Source: Ursus arctos (taxonomy: Eukaryota; Chordata; Mammalia; Carnivora; Ursidae). From it: 64,000 nt of DNA. The stretch spans positions 14,549,001 through 14,613,000 of the forward strand of contig NW_026622875.1 in assembly GCF_023065955.2 (NCBI RefSeq). Reading direction: 5' to 3'. How positions within the stretch are numbered: position 1 is the first letter of the stretch; every line of letters begins with the position of its first letter. Under the pieces are notes generated by a model. The model ran no database searches and was not told the DNA's origin. It saw nothing but the letters and a program-made list of their open reading frames with translations. This document shows positions 48,344-59,938 of this stretch, one piece after another. A program made the position numbers and the translations under genes.

Positions 48344-48536
48344 TAAAAAAAAAAAAAGATTTTATTTATTTATTTGTCAGAGACAGAGAGAGAGAGCACA
48401 AGCAGGGGGAGGGGCAGAAGGAGAAGCAGGCTCCCTGCTGAGCAAGGAGCCCGATCTAGGACTTGATCCCAGGACCCTGGGATCATGACCTGAGCTGAAG
48501 GCAGATGCTTAACCAACTGAGCCACCCAGGCATCCC
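48344..48536 (-). mobile_element. CAN-SINE
   Basis: Antisense SINE ending gccacccaggcatccc. Target copies tattacaag(t/c)ctt lie at 48,331-48,343 and from 48,537. Confidence 0.95.
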
Positions 48537-48904
48537 TATTACAAGCCTTTTGTACATACTTTTGCCATACACGTGTGGCTGGGGCAGTGGGCAGGAGGCT
48601 CAGAGAAGCAGGTGGTCATTTTAAGGTATCTCTGCGGTCAGCAGCGTCTCATACGTGTAAGCTGCATTACTCTTTAGGTTTTAATTCAGTGGTATTTTCG
48701 GACAGTGCTCCCTCCTGGTGATTTAATCATGCCTTACAGAAGGCCACACACTCACCGAGAGCTCTAAGGGCTCTAAGAAGTGACAGATTAGAAAACCAGC
48801 TTTTGTGATTTTACATAACATTCAATATTTTAAAGTAATTTCTATTTTGGGGATAGTGACAATTTCCTTTTTTCATGCTATAAGTCCAAAGAAATTGCTG
48901 TGTT

Positions 48905-49150
48905 GCATCGTTACTTTTAATAGTGCATATTTATTGAGTACTTTTTAACATAACACTCTGTTACATGTGTTACCTAATCTTATGACAATTTTAAAAGGTA
49001 GATACTCTTTTATCATGTTTTACAAAATGAGGAAACTGATATTAAGAAATCTGCCCAATGTGACACGGCTAGCCAGGTCACAACTGGATATGGAATCCCA
49101 ACAATTTAACTCTAATGCTCAGATGCTTAACCATTCCAGTCAACTTAACC
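48905..49150 (-). repeat. MIR fossil
   Basis: 'catatttattgagtacttt', 'gttacctaatcttatgacaa', 'aaaatgaggaaactgat' and 'gacacggctagccaggtcac' follow the antisense MIR order. Confidence 0.7.
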
Positions 49151-49355
49151 TTTAGATAAAATCTAAGGAGGGTGAGCAGCAGGGGTGTGCCCACATGCCT
49201 GGTTTGGGCCCTGTCCCCAACATGCACACGTGCACACAGCCCAGCTGACGCAGCTGGGCCCACGTGCTCACTGTGCTCCAGGCCTTATCGGCTCTGGTGA
49301 TCATTTCCCAGCCTGAAAGCTCCTGCCCACACTATCTGTATTTCTCATCATGCTT

Positions 49356-49356
<1 letters not shown>

Positions 49357-49403
<47 letters not shown>
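49357..49403. repeat. (CA)n microsatellite
   Basis: An uninterrupted CA repeat of more than 20 units, followed by AAAACACACAG. It is long enough to be polymorphic. Confidence 0.97.
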
Positions 49404-49408
<5 letters not shown>

Positions 49409-49667
49409 CACACAGAATGGACAGAGGCACAAAGGGAGGAGGGGAAAAAGAGGGAAAATATATCTAACAGCTCAGAAAATACACACGAACAAACTAAAAA
49501 GCTCTTTTTATTCTGCCATGCAATCAGCAAATACCTATTGAGCACGTACTATGCAAGATCCTAGGAATACAGCAATAAACAAGATACTGCCCCTGCCTTC
49601 AGCAATCTTGCAGTCCTGCAGAGAAACAGAAAACAAGTAACCAATTCCTGCAGAGGCCGAATTGCAA

Positions 49668-49905
49668 AATGTTTAGGGGCACAAACTCCAGTGCCCTTCT
49701 GCCTAGGTTCAAAGCCCCACCCCTAAGTATTTAGTTGTGTAAACTTGGGCAAGTTATATAATCACCCTGTGTCTCAGTTTTCTCTTTGCTAAAAAGAGAA
49801 CAATAATTGCATCTATCTCCTAGAAGTGTTGTAGAGATTGCATGACCAAGTAATCATAGGAATTTAGAAGGGGGGCTGGCACATGGTAAGCAGGACATAA
49901 ATGTT
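49668..49905 (+). repeat. MIR inside an L2-like fossil
   Basis: Sense MIR: 'gcctaggttcaaagcccc', 'aacttgggcaagttatataa', 'tgtctcagttttctctttg', 'atctatctcctagaagtgtt', then 'ggctggcacatggtaagc'. Confidence 0.82.
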
Positions 49906-50510
49906 GGGTGTCGTTGCTGTTACCATTCAGTGTGAAAGTGTTAGGACACGGACATAGTGCAAGATGATATGGGAATGTATAGTATGGGCAACTAACTAGA
50001 CTTAGGGATTCAGGGGAAGCATCCTGAAAAAGGCAATTGATGAGATCTAAAGGGTTGGTACTTAGGTGAACAGTAGGGAAAAGAAAAAAAAGATATTCCA
50101 AAACAGATAGAACCACATATACAAAGCCCCAGGGGGGACAAGAGAATAGATTCAAGGAACTGAAACAAGTTCTACATGGTAGACCATAGAGTGAGAGGGA
50201 GCTAGTGGCCAGAGGCTAGAAGGATAAGAAGAGGCCAGCTCTTACAGGTACCCATAGGAATGTAAAGGAATTTGGACTTTATATTTTAAGTGTTGGGAAG
50301 GTACTGAAGGTAGAGAAAAGCCAGGATGAGATCTGAGTTTTAGAACGTTGGCCCTGGTTGAGTGTGAGGAATAGAGGCAGGCAGGGGACAGGGTGACAGT
50401 GAAGAGGTAACAGTGGCCTGAACTAGGCTTATGACAGTAGAGGCGGGGCTAAGAAAACAAACTGTGAAAAGATACATTTAGGAAAGAGAATCAGTTAGTC
50501 TCAGTCACAA

Positions 50511-50564
50511 GAGTGCCTCTAGCTCCCATAACATGGGTGCTAAGGATGAAAGCAAAGGCCAGTT
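50511..50564 (-). repeat. Inverted partner of the 54-bp element at 38,236
   Basis: It reads gagtgcctctag at the start and ggcctttgctttc on the reverse strand. It differs from the reverse complement of 38,236-38,289 at about three positions. Confidence 0.8.
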
Positions 50565-51384
50565 AGTCCATCCAAGAGGAGTTATTCTCCCCAAATCAAG
50601 AAAACTGATCACATTCAGAGATGCTGATTTGCATTAATGAATTTTGAAAAAACTGATGTGTGAACCAAAATGCCAGTGTATTAATGTAATTGCTCTAATT
50701 AGTTATAATCTAACCACCGCGGTTATAATCTAACTGTGGGTCCTAGAGACCCACATGTTCTGGGCAGGTCATCTTCCTTACACAGGAAGCCACATACACA
50801 TCAAAAGATGGTGTGGTGAGCATGTAATCAGAGAGAGGAGAGTCAGTTATATGCAGTAGATTTTGGATGATAGCAGGCGAGCTTGCCTCCAACTCTGTGA
50901 GGGGTCAGATAGCCCTGCCCAAATATATCCGGTCTATATATCACTATATACCTAGTGGGACCCTGTCTAGGTTTGCCTCCCTAATCCTTATTTCTCCGAA
51001 CGGCCTGCACCAGTCATTCAACTTATGCCTTAAGGGACAGTAGGAAGGCCAGTGTGGCTCTAGAGCAGTGACAGGGAAGGGGGGTTGTGGGAAGTGGGGC
51101 AGGAGCCAGATTGTGAGAGGCCTTTTAAGGCGAGGTGAGGAGTTAGGATTTCAATTGCAGCGGGAAGCTTCTAGAAGGGAATAAGAGGAGCTCCAAGTAG
51201 GAGACTACGACACTGGTGGGGGCGCAACCTAGTGGTTTAGATGAAAATAGCACTAGAGACTTTGAGAAGCCAGAAAATAAGGACTGTTGTTAGAAAAGAC
51301 AGAAAAACAAACATACAAAACTTTCAAATTTGTAAAACGTGCTGGATTTCTTCCAAAATTTTCCCAGTTAATATAAAGCTTGAG

Positions 51385-51558
51385 AGATGCCTGGGTGGCT
51401 CAGTCAGTTCGGGATCCGACTCTTGATTTCGGCTCAGGTCATGATCTCAGGGTTTTGAGATCAGGTCCTGTGTCAGGCTCTGTGCTGGGCTTAAGATTCT
51501 CTCTCTCTCTCCCCAACCCACCCCTTCTCCCTCTCTCTCCCTCTTTCTCTTGATATTT
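51385..51558 (+). mobile_element. CAN-SINE, tail lost
   Basis: Sense SINE 'gatgcctgggtggctcagtc' running to a CT-rich block. The usual AAATAAATAAA tail is missing or changed. Confidence 0.85.
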
Positions 51559-51669
51559 TTCCTGAGCATCTGAGTTTCATAGGAAAGAAAACCACCCTAA
51601 GATAACCACTTTGAACCATTTACCTGTGCATAGTAGGATAATGTGGATAAGCAGGATCTGTGCAGTTTA

Positions 51670-51859
51670 TTTTTTTTAAGACTTTATTTATTTATTTGAG
51701 AGAGAGAGAGAGAACACGAGTGGAGGGGAGGGGCAGAGTCAGAGGGAGAGGGAGAAGCAGACTTCCGCTGAGCAGGGGGCTCGATCCCAGGACTCTGAGA
51801 TCATGACCTGAGCCAAAGGCAGATGCTTAAACAACTGAGCCACCCAGGCACCCCAGGAC
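51670..51859 (-). mobile_element. CAN-SINE
   Basis: Antisense SINE ending gccacccaggcacccc. The duplication ctgtgcagttta lies at 51,658-51,669 and 51,860-51,871. It inserted about 155 bp upstream of ANKUB1 exon 5. Confidence 0.96.
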
Positions 51860-52026
51860 CTGTGCAGTTTAATCTATATATTACTATATGTGTTTTCTGA
51901 AAATATTTTATGTAAGAGGAAGAAATAAACATTTTAGCTAGTATATTTTGTGGGTATTTAGTGTAACTACATTTATCAGTTTGCTGACTTACTGAATACC
52001 CACTCCTACTGATTTCATTCATGCAG

Positions 52027-52961
52027 GTATCAGAAAAAGGTAGCCCTGTATATCGCTGCCTTTTATGGGTACATTGAACTCACTGAGTGGGCCCTGAAGC
52101 AGGGTGTGCGGCCAGAAGAGGCTGTCGGTGTTCACCCCTGTCAGCATGGTGCCATGAAGCCCTTCATGCAGACGTCTCTAAATGCCCCATTCATGCAGCT
52201 GCAGAAGCCGGCCAACTGTTGATTCTGAAGGCCTTTGTCAACTGCAGCGTGCTGTGCCTGGAATGTAAAACTGCAGCGGGACGAATTCCCCTGACCGTCG
52301 CCTTTAAACACAAGCATAAAGACTGTGTATTATATTTATTGAGTAAAATGTGGTCCACAGTTTCTTTTCTGAAAATTTCAGTCCCCATGAGGATTTATAT
52401 TAAAATAAAACAATGGATCCTCAGAGCTCAGAGTCACAACCTCAATAAAAGCCAGCTTTGCGGAGCAAGGGTCTTTGGGGCAAAAGCTGGAGACACTGTG
52501 ATGGTGGATGGTTTCACCACACCAAAAATGACCTCCAAGAGCTGGTATAAGGCTAGGTTCAAGGACTCACAAAGCACTGTGGGCAAGCTACCGTCTCTCA
52601 GGGAAGAAACTGCACGCAGGAAACCCATCAATCCTTTGGCAATTTCACAGTGGGACAGAAGACAACAAGCCTTGAAATTGCCGTGCTGGTAGATGCAAAT
52701 ACACTCTGAATTACAAAGACATCAACAACAGCATCAGAAAAAATTTACTGCCACAGCTAGTAAAAAAGAAAAGCTCATCAAAAATACCGATCTCCCCCAA
52801 ATCCCCCTCCCCCCAGTTTCCAGAATGGGCTATCCACACCCATCTTTTTACTAGGCAACGCCCAAAGCTCACTTTTTACTCAAATCCTCCTTTGCGTGTT
52901 TCTCGGAGCACAGTGGTAAGACTCGAAGGGAGAACGCCATCTACTGCTTAGCCGTGGCCAG
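52027..52961 (+). pseudogene. ANKUB1: ANKUB1 exon 5 (ankyrin region), frame broken
   Basis: The exon begins G|YQKKVALYIAAFYGYIELTE, an ankyrin-type helix pair, and continues to VGVHP near 52,137. One base is then missing at about 52,139-52,145, because AWCHEALHADVSKCPIHAAA continues in another frame from 52,144. Without a shift the frame ends at TGA 52,220-52,222. In the second frame the homology runs through the ankyrin-like part (IHAAAEAGQLLILKAFVN) and a basic middle part to TAG at 52,690-52,692. Small indels surround that stop. Homology resumes (SELQRHQQQHQKK) and meets another TAG at 52,852-52,854, where human has Tyr as I remember it. The donor CCAG|GTAATG is intact. Confidence 0.85.
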
Positions 52962-55540
52962 GTAATGTTTTTCTCTTTAAACATGCAAGGGCAAACCTTT
53001 AATAGGGCACGTCAAGGGCAGGGAATGGTCTATAAGGCCCCACCATGCCATATAATGTAACACAGACTGTTCCAATGCATCAGTATCTAGCTTCAAGGAC
53101 CTCATCTGAGCCTTGCGTCTAGGACCAAATGAACCCATCTGACTGGCCAATCCAGTCTATGTAGTACCCGACTCCTCAAGCTTTCAGAAAGAAAAGAGAC
53201 AGTGCAAAGAGTTGTATCAAATAACAAGGTCCCTTGCTTGTTCTTTTTTTTTTAAACTAATAAGAAATTGTTAATTATAATTAAAGGGGGGAGGAAACTT
53301 GAAATGTGGGAGGGAGGCATCAAAAGTGTCAGGGAAGACTGGATGGTGATGCAAGTGGAAGGAGAGAAGGAATAACCACAAAGACTTCAGTTGACTTACG
53401 GGGCAAGACATACTGGTTGGGGAGGATATATAGTGGACAGTGTGACAGAGTTGATATTAATATTTTTGGTCAGTTTAAAAAGTCACATTTAAAGACACTG
53501 TCACATTTAAAGACAAAAACAAGTGTATCAGGAGTGGACTTTTCAGGCATGTTTATTTCATAAGATAAAATTTTGCATATTGGTCATCAGATTTCACTGA
53601 AAACACAACTCTGATCAGATCTCAGGTCCCATCCATTACTTATGAGGTATTATTGGGTGCTAATATTACAGTAGAAATATAGATTTTAAGGAAAGAACAA
53701 AACAAGGCTAGATTGTTTTCATTGCCTTTCCCTATTGGTCTTTAGTTCAGCTCCACTTTATTTCAGCTAAGCTGTTGCCACCTAGTGGTCAGAGTAATTT
53801 GAGCTCTAAAACGCAAAATTCGGGGACTGCACAATGAGGTTGACAGAAGATGAAGAAACTGCGTAACAACTTCAATATTTGTAATTTATGAGATATCTCT
53901 GACTAGAATATATAAAAAGAGATATTCTAAAATTCTAGAAAAAGACTGGAAAATGAGTAGTTGAAAAAATTATATAGCCATCTTAAAGTCAGGCTGTAAA
54001 CATTAGAAAGGAAACACTGATTAGTTTTATCAACAGATGCACATTAGAAATCAAAAGATGCACTTTAAAAACATTCTAAAGTGCTTATTATGTCACAGTG
54101 AAGTGCTAGGCAGAATGCAAACATGCAAAGGTAAAGCAAGGAGTTAATCCAGAACATTAATGATGAATTAGACCAACTTGGACACAGTTCAAATATTTGA
54201 AACACTAAGGTACTTTTATGCAAGATTGCTTCTCATAGATTTAATGAAAGCCCTTTAAATTTAAAGGACTTTGTCAGACAAAAGGAGCCAGGTAGAGGTG
54301 GCAACATGGTCAAGGGCACTGCTTTGTGAAGGAGTCAGAGAGAAATTTAGTTTTCAAAGAAGTAAGTGGATCTGCTAAAGGCATTTTAGGGGACAGGGAG
54401 AAACTGGCTGAAGATGAAACTGGCAAGATAAATTGCACCTACACTGAGAAGCAACTTGTGTGCCCAAGTGGAGAGTCTGCCTATTAGGAAGTAGGTAGGA
54501 AGATCAGAGAAGTTCTTTTTTTTTTTAAATCAGGCAAGTCACATCAGTTTGTGTTTATTTTTGAAGACAAATCTGGTGGAGATGTATGGAAGAGTCACTG
54601 GGAAGAAGTCTTACTGAAGCTATGGAAGGCCTACAATAGATTTAGGAGGCTGTAATAAGAGAAGCAAGGAATGATACAGACCTGGACTAGGGAAGAGGGG
54701 AAAAGCCAGATATGACAGATATTTCTGAGGAATGATCTGCAAAACTAGATCACTAATTAGATGTGAAGTAGAGAGAGAAGGAGGAATTGAGGTTTGTTTC
54801 CGGATGTAGAGATGGTGAAGAGATAGCAAAGTCGCTGCGTTAGAGCAGGGATACTGAAGGGGGGCAGGTTTAGGAAGAAAATAAAAGATGTGGAAATTGG
54901 AAGAATGAGGATTTAGGAGTCACGGATATGTGAGTTGAAGCAATTAGTAAATAAGGCCTCCCAGGATGAGGCTGCAGAGAGAGAGGAAGACAAAGGATAG
55001 AATCTCAGAGGACCCCTTTGTAGTAAATCACATTTATACCCTACAAAGTAGGAGTAATCATATTCCAATCTGCAAGTGTTTATTAGTACATAGCCAGAGA
55101 ATAGCTACCATAAAACATTAAGTTTCATTGCATTTTGGTAAATGGCTATTTAATATCTTATCAATGAAAAAAAATGTGTTTTGTGGTGGGGGAAAAGGAG
55201 GAGAAGGGAAACACATCAGGGAATATATGACATGTAAGGATGCCTGGGGGAACAAACAGAAAAAGTTTCAATCTAGAGAATTCTGTATAACGCTGAGTGG
55301 TTTTCTGTTTCTAGGTGTGGGTGCTAAATTTCTAGTATTGCCTTGGTGAAATATCACTTCCACTGCTTCACAAGGAACTGGTTTGAGAAAGATTTCTCTT
55401 TTAGATTTTTACAACCTATCTTGTGTGACAAAATAAGCTAGCAACAGCTACACAATCAACCTAGAGATTTCTATCATTTCAGCAATAAATAGGGACAAGA
55501 CTGGACTTCCTCACACATTATTTGTCTTGTTTTCTTTCAG
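52962..55540. other. ANKUB1 intron 5
   Basis: No exon recognised. Parts near 54,550-55,020 ('agtcactgggaagaagtctt', 'ctcagaggacccctttgta') resemble old L2-type LINE sequence. A short repeated phrase, 'cacatttaaagacac'/'cacatttaaagacaa', occurs at 53,484 and 53,504. Confidence 0.35.
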
Positions 55541-55670
55541 TGCCTTAAAAGAGAAACGATGGCTTCAGCAGTTAGGAATAGCAAGCGTTCTAGCCAAAAA
55601 GAGCATTTCTAACCTGACTACACAAGGAGGCCTAACAGCATGTGAAAATGCTCCAGAAATTGTGCTTTGA
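55541..55670 (+). pseudogene. ANKUB1: ANKUB1 last recognised exon
   Basis: After a strong acceptor ('tttgtcttgttttctttcag') the frame reads (S)ALKEKRWLQQLGIASVLAKK, then SISNLTTQ, to a TGA at 55,668-55,670. It matches the C-terminus of human ANKUB1 as I recall it and has no disabling change. I saw no AATAAA within 450 bp after the stop, so the 3' end of the transcript is unclear. See the exon-like segment at 60,747. Confidence 0.8.
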
Positions 55671-56164
55671 AAAGTCATGACAACCCCAGTTTGGACAAAG
55701 ACCTGGTCAAACAGAACCTTTAGCTCTAATGTTAACATTTAAGTAACTAATGCTGTAATTTCCAATAACAGTTCTAACGCTACACAACTGTTAACAGGAT
55801 ACTTAATGTTTAACATCACTTTTTCTTGAACTCCATCACTGTAAGTGAACATTTCAGGCACGTGTTTTTACATAGTTTATTGAAGAATTCTTAAGAAACT
55901 GAGAGGAGTAGTCGCTTACAGGATAGGAAAACTGGAAGGACGGGAAACAGGACCGGGGGAGGGTGAGAATTTTTACTATTTCTTTCTCTGTTTGTGTTTT
56001 CCTGGGTTTATTTTTAATGCTTTTTGTTTTTTAAACCATATGAATGTAGTACATAGTAAAAAAAATTAATTTTAAAACTCTCTATAGGGAAAGTCCCTAG
56101 GAGAGTTACAAATACCATTTAGGTCAAATACTAGTCTCGGACATCTTTTGAACTTCTGCTAAAA

Positions 56165-57960
56165 TATCACTCTTTATTAACTTTTAAAAATTGATACATA
56201 CAGTGAAGTGCACAAATCTTTAATGTAAGATTTAATGGCTTTGACAAATATATACATCAGTGTAACCAACACCCCAATCAAGATGTAAATATTTCCATTA
56301 CCCCAGAAAATCCCTTCATACTCTTGTAACTAAGTCCATCCCAATCCCCTAGAGGCATCCACTACTCTGATTTCTGTTTTCTACAGTGAACTATTACTTT
56401 TAATTCTTTCTATTGTATATTTGCTTTCTTATTTATTAATTTCTTTTTTCTTTTCTTTTTTCTTCTTTTACAGTTTCTACGTCTCTGATTAAATTTCTCA
56501 TCTGTCATCTAATGTTTCGGATATATTATTCATAGTTATTTTGGAGTCCAGATCTAATAACTCCAATATCTGTACTTCCTTCATTCAGATCTTTCTTTGA
56601 CTTTTTTTTATTACCTAGCATATTCCATCGTATGGACACACCATAATTTATCTGTGCAACTGTACATATATTTGGGTTGCCTCCAATTTAATTATTGTGA
56701 ATAAACTGCTATGAACATTATTCTAAAGGTCTTTTCCTGGGTATGCTTTCATCTCTCTTGGGCAAATACTTACGAGTGGAATTGTTGGATAAGAGGGTAA
56801 ATGTACATTTAACATTACAAGAAATTCAAAACAGTGGCTTTATGATTTTATACTCCCATTAACAATGTACAAAGGTTCTGGTTGCTCCACATACTTGTCA
56901 AAATTTGATGTCATCAGTGTTTTTGATTTTGTTTTTCTAGTGGGTTTGAAATGACATCTCATTGTGGTATTAATTTGCATTTCCTTGATGATTAATGATA
57001 CTGAATGCTTTTTCATGTGCTTGGTCATTTGTGTATTTTTTGTGTGTGTGTGAAGTATCAACTCAAGAGTTTTGCCCATGTAAAATGTTGGGTTATTTAT
57101 CTTTTAATTATTGGTTTATTGGAGATTTTTATATATTCACAATACAAATTTTCTGTCAGATATATGTATTGCAAATATTTTTTCCCAGTCTGTGGTTCAC
57201 TTTTCCATTTTATTAATGGTGCCTTTTGATGAATGAAAGTTTTTAACTCTGATGAAGTACAATTTATCATTTTGGTTTTTTTTCTTTTACGGTTGTTTCC
57301 TCCTTGGGAACTCTCTGACTGTTCCAAAGTCTTGAAGATAACTCATATGTTTTCTTCTAGAAGTTTCATGTTTTAGTTTTTACGTTAGGTCTGTAATCCA
57401 TCTTGAATTATTTTTGTGTATGTGATACCAGGTGAGGGTCAGGATTCATTTTCTTCCCTAAGGTTTATCAAATTGTGCTAATACCAGTTGTTGAAAAAAC
57501 TTTCTTTTCTCTCATTGAATTACATTGGTATCTTTTTCAAAAATCTAATTTACAACATATGTATGGATCTATTTCCAGACTCTCTATTTTGTTCCATTGA
57601 TCTATTTACTTGTGATTATACTAATACCACACTGTCTTAATTACTATAGCTTTACAGTGGGTTTTGAAATCAGATAGTATGTCTACTCTGGCTTTATTCT
57701 TCCTTTTCCAAGTTTGTTTCAGTTATTCTCAGTCGTTTGCATTTTCATATAGATTTTTGAATAAACTTGTCATTCTCTATAAAAAAGCACAAATAATATC
57801 TTAATAATGTTGAATCTTACAACCCATGATATATTTCTCTATCCATGGTATATGTCACCATTTATTTAAATCTTCCTTTATTTCTCTCATCAATGTTTTT
57901 TAGTTTTTAGGGGAGGGGTCTTACAAACCTTTTATTAAATTTTTCTTAAATATTTTATAT
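56165..57960 (-). mobile_element. Old L1 3' half, antisense
   Basis: The minus strand carries L1 ORF2 C-terminal sequence (the 56,840-57,079 minus frame includes KEMQINTTMRCHFKPT). The plus strand reads the usual antisense L1 text, such as 'gtggtattaatttgcatttc', 'ttggtcatttgtgtatttt' and 'accccaatcaagatgtaaat'. It is heavily mutated. Confidence 0.85.
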
Positions 57961-58368
57961 TTTCTGATAGTATTTGCTAGGAAGATTTCTCAGACAGGCT
58001 TTGTTACAATAGTCAAAAGCACCTAAAACCTAAAGCTCATTTTTAAAAATACTTTTAAATTTCTCATTAGATACTATGGGATTGGAACACATAGAAGGTT
58101 ACTGTAAAAGCAAATACAAAGATGATGTCAAAGAGATGTTGTAAAGCAGCACGTGTATAGATATTAGTTCACTGTAGAGACAATAAGGAGGGAGAGTAAC
58201 TGGAAGAGGGCATGCAGAGGTTCTGGGGTACTGGTAACATTCTATTTCTCGATCTGGGTTACTAGGTGTGCTCAATTTGAGGAAATTCAACAAAAAGTAT
58301 TTATCTTTCCCAGGTTCTGTTTGTATTTTATAATCCAACTGAAAAAAATGAACTAAAATAATTTTTTA

Positions 58369-58590
58369 GGGGTGCCTGGGTGTCTCAACTGGTTTAGCGT
58401 CTGCCCTAGGCTCAGGTCATGCATGATCTAAGGTCCTGAGACCCAGCTATCCGTTGGTCTATCTGTCTGGCTCTCTGCTCAGCATGGACTGCTTCTCCTC
58501 TGCCCCTCCCCCTTGCTCATGCTCACTCGCACTCTCTCCCTCTTTCAAATAATTAAATAAACAAATAAACCAAAACAATTCTTTAAAAAT
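58369..58590 (+). mobile_element. CAN-SINE, diverged
   Basis: Sense SINE 'gggtgcctgggtgtctcaac' with a CT-rich block and an AATAAACAAATAAA tail. Several small duplications, such as 'gtcatgcatgatc', mark it as an older copy. Confidence 0.88.
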
Positions 58591-59458
58591 CTAAGGATCT
58601 AATTCATGCATTTTGTGCTTGCCTCAAATTCATGAGAGGGCAATTCATGTGGGTGATGGCAACACCACGCTTTTATCCCCCTCACGCTGAATTGAACTGC
58701 AGTTCCTTGCAGGGAATGATAATATTTTATGTAACATTGAAACACAGCCAAGGAAATGCTGGTGCAAAGATTCTGGGGCTGGGATGCGTAAGAAGGAAAA
58801 AGGAGTATGGGGAAATCTAAAGGAAAAGGAAAGTGGAGGAGGTGGAGGGAGATAGAAAGATAAGGAGAGAATGTGAGAGGACAATTGATATGAAGCCTTG
58901 TTCCTTGCCAGAATCAACAGAAAAAATACTGAGTATCTATTCTTTCTTCACTTTAGCTCCAGAAGTAAAATAGCATGAAGTGACTTTCCGACCTTCTATA
59001 TTTACAATGTTATACAATTGTAAAGCATTAGTATTAGCACGCACAGGCATACCCTGGGACATTTACTCTAAACCTGAATCTTACTGGAATCAGAGTCAAC
59101 TGCTACCTTCTCTGTGGTTCCATATCATTTTGTTCAATCCTCAAGTATTATCACTCGTCATACTGTATTGACTTCACTTGATTGCCTCCCTCACTTTATT
59201 GTCATCTCCTAGAGGAAAGGACATTGTTGTATTCATCTGCAAATTGCCAAGGCATAGCATATGCTTGAACCTTTGAGTAATTGCTCTATAAATATTTGTT
59301 GCATTAAATGAATGGATTTTAGGATGACTACGCACATGGAATTCTCAATGATTTGGACACATAAAATCTTCTATAAAATACATAAATGCTTTAGTTTACC
59401 AATCTTTCAAGTGCTTAAGACTAATTTATTTCATTTGATCATTAAAATCAATTTCTTT

Positions 59459-59642
59459 TTTTTTTAATTTTATCTATTTATTTGAGATAGCGTGAGAGAG
59501 AGCACAAGGTGGGGGCAGAGGGAAAGGGAGAAGCAGACTCCCCACAGAGCAGGGAGCATGATGTGGGTATGGATCCCAGGACCCGGGGTCATGACCCGAG
59601 CTGAAGACAGATGCTTAACTAACTGAGCCACCCAAGTGCCCC
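59459..59642 (-). mobile_element. CAN-SINE
   Basis: Antisense SINE ending gccacccaagtgccc. The duplication taaaatcaatttctt lies at 59,444-59,458 and 59,643-59,657. Confidence 0.95.
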
Positions 59643-59740
59643 TAAAATCAATTTCTTAATGTGAATTTATTAGTTCATCTAAGCATGATAACAGCCCTGC
59701 ATGGCACAGAAAGGCAATCATCATCAAAACACCCATTTAC

Positions 59741-59938
59741 AGGCACCTGGGTGGCTCAGTTGGTTAAGTGACTGCCTTTGGCTCAGGTCATGATCCTGGG
59801 GTCCTGGGATAGAGTCCCACATGGGGCTCCCCCTGCTCTGCGGGGAGCCTGCTTATCCCTCTCCCTCTGCCTGCCACTCCCCCTGCTTGTGCTCAGGTTC
59901 TCTCTCTCTCTGTCAAATAAATAAAATCTTAAAAAAAA
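59741..59938 (+). mobile_element. CAN-SINE
   Basis: Sense SINE 'aggcacctgggtggctcagt' with an AAATAAATAAAATCTT tail. Flank acccatttac is on both sides (59,731-59,740 and from 59,941). Confidence 0.95.

Larger units (their letters stand above)
49510..51200 (-). repeat. L2-type LINE fossil with a MIR inside
   Basis: The left part 'caaatacctattgagcacgt', 'ctaggaatacagcaataaac' and 'ctgcccctgccttcagcaat' is the antisense L2 3' end. Further right, 'agtggcctgaactaggctta' and 'gccagtgtggctctagagca' continue the same style. The MIR at 49,668-49,905 interrupts it. The unrelated 54-bp element lies at 50,511-50,564. Confidence 0.5.
24082..55670 (+). pseudogene. ANKUB1: ANKUB1, probable unitary pseudogene (6 exons)
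   Basis: The family has N-terminal ubiquitin-like sequence followed by ankyrin repeats; its cell role is poorly known. Six exons were found in order: 24,082-24,236; 25,591-25,734; 38,375-38,587; 47,792-47,907; 52,027-52,961; 55,541-55,670. With the frame breaks corrected, the lengths sum to about 544 residues, the size I recall for human ANKUB1. Phases across the five introns are 0, 0, 1, 2, 2, and every junction has GT/AG. The frame is broken by a 65-bp insertion in exon 1, loss of 4 nt in exon 3, an extra A in exon 4, and loss of 1 nt plus TAG codons in exon 5. Translation from the normal ATG would end within exon 1. Identity is judged from remembered human sequence. An alternative start or an assembly error in single-base runs could explain one break, but not all of them. 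Confidence 0.82.

Noticed and set aside
49357..49403. Possible CRISPR-like or satellite array
   Set aside because: It is a simple CA microsatellite. Regular spaced repeats are absent throughout the window, as expected for a mammal.
52087..52692. A 201-codon ORF that looks like a single-exon gene
   Set aside because: It is ANKUB1 exon 5 in the frame that follows the 1-nt deletion. Its first 20 or so residues are out-of-frame sequence.
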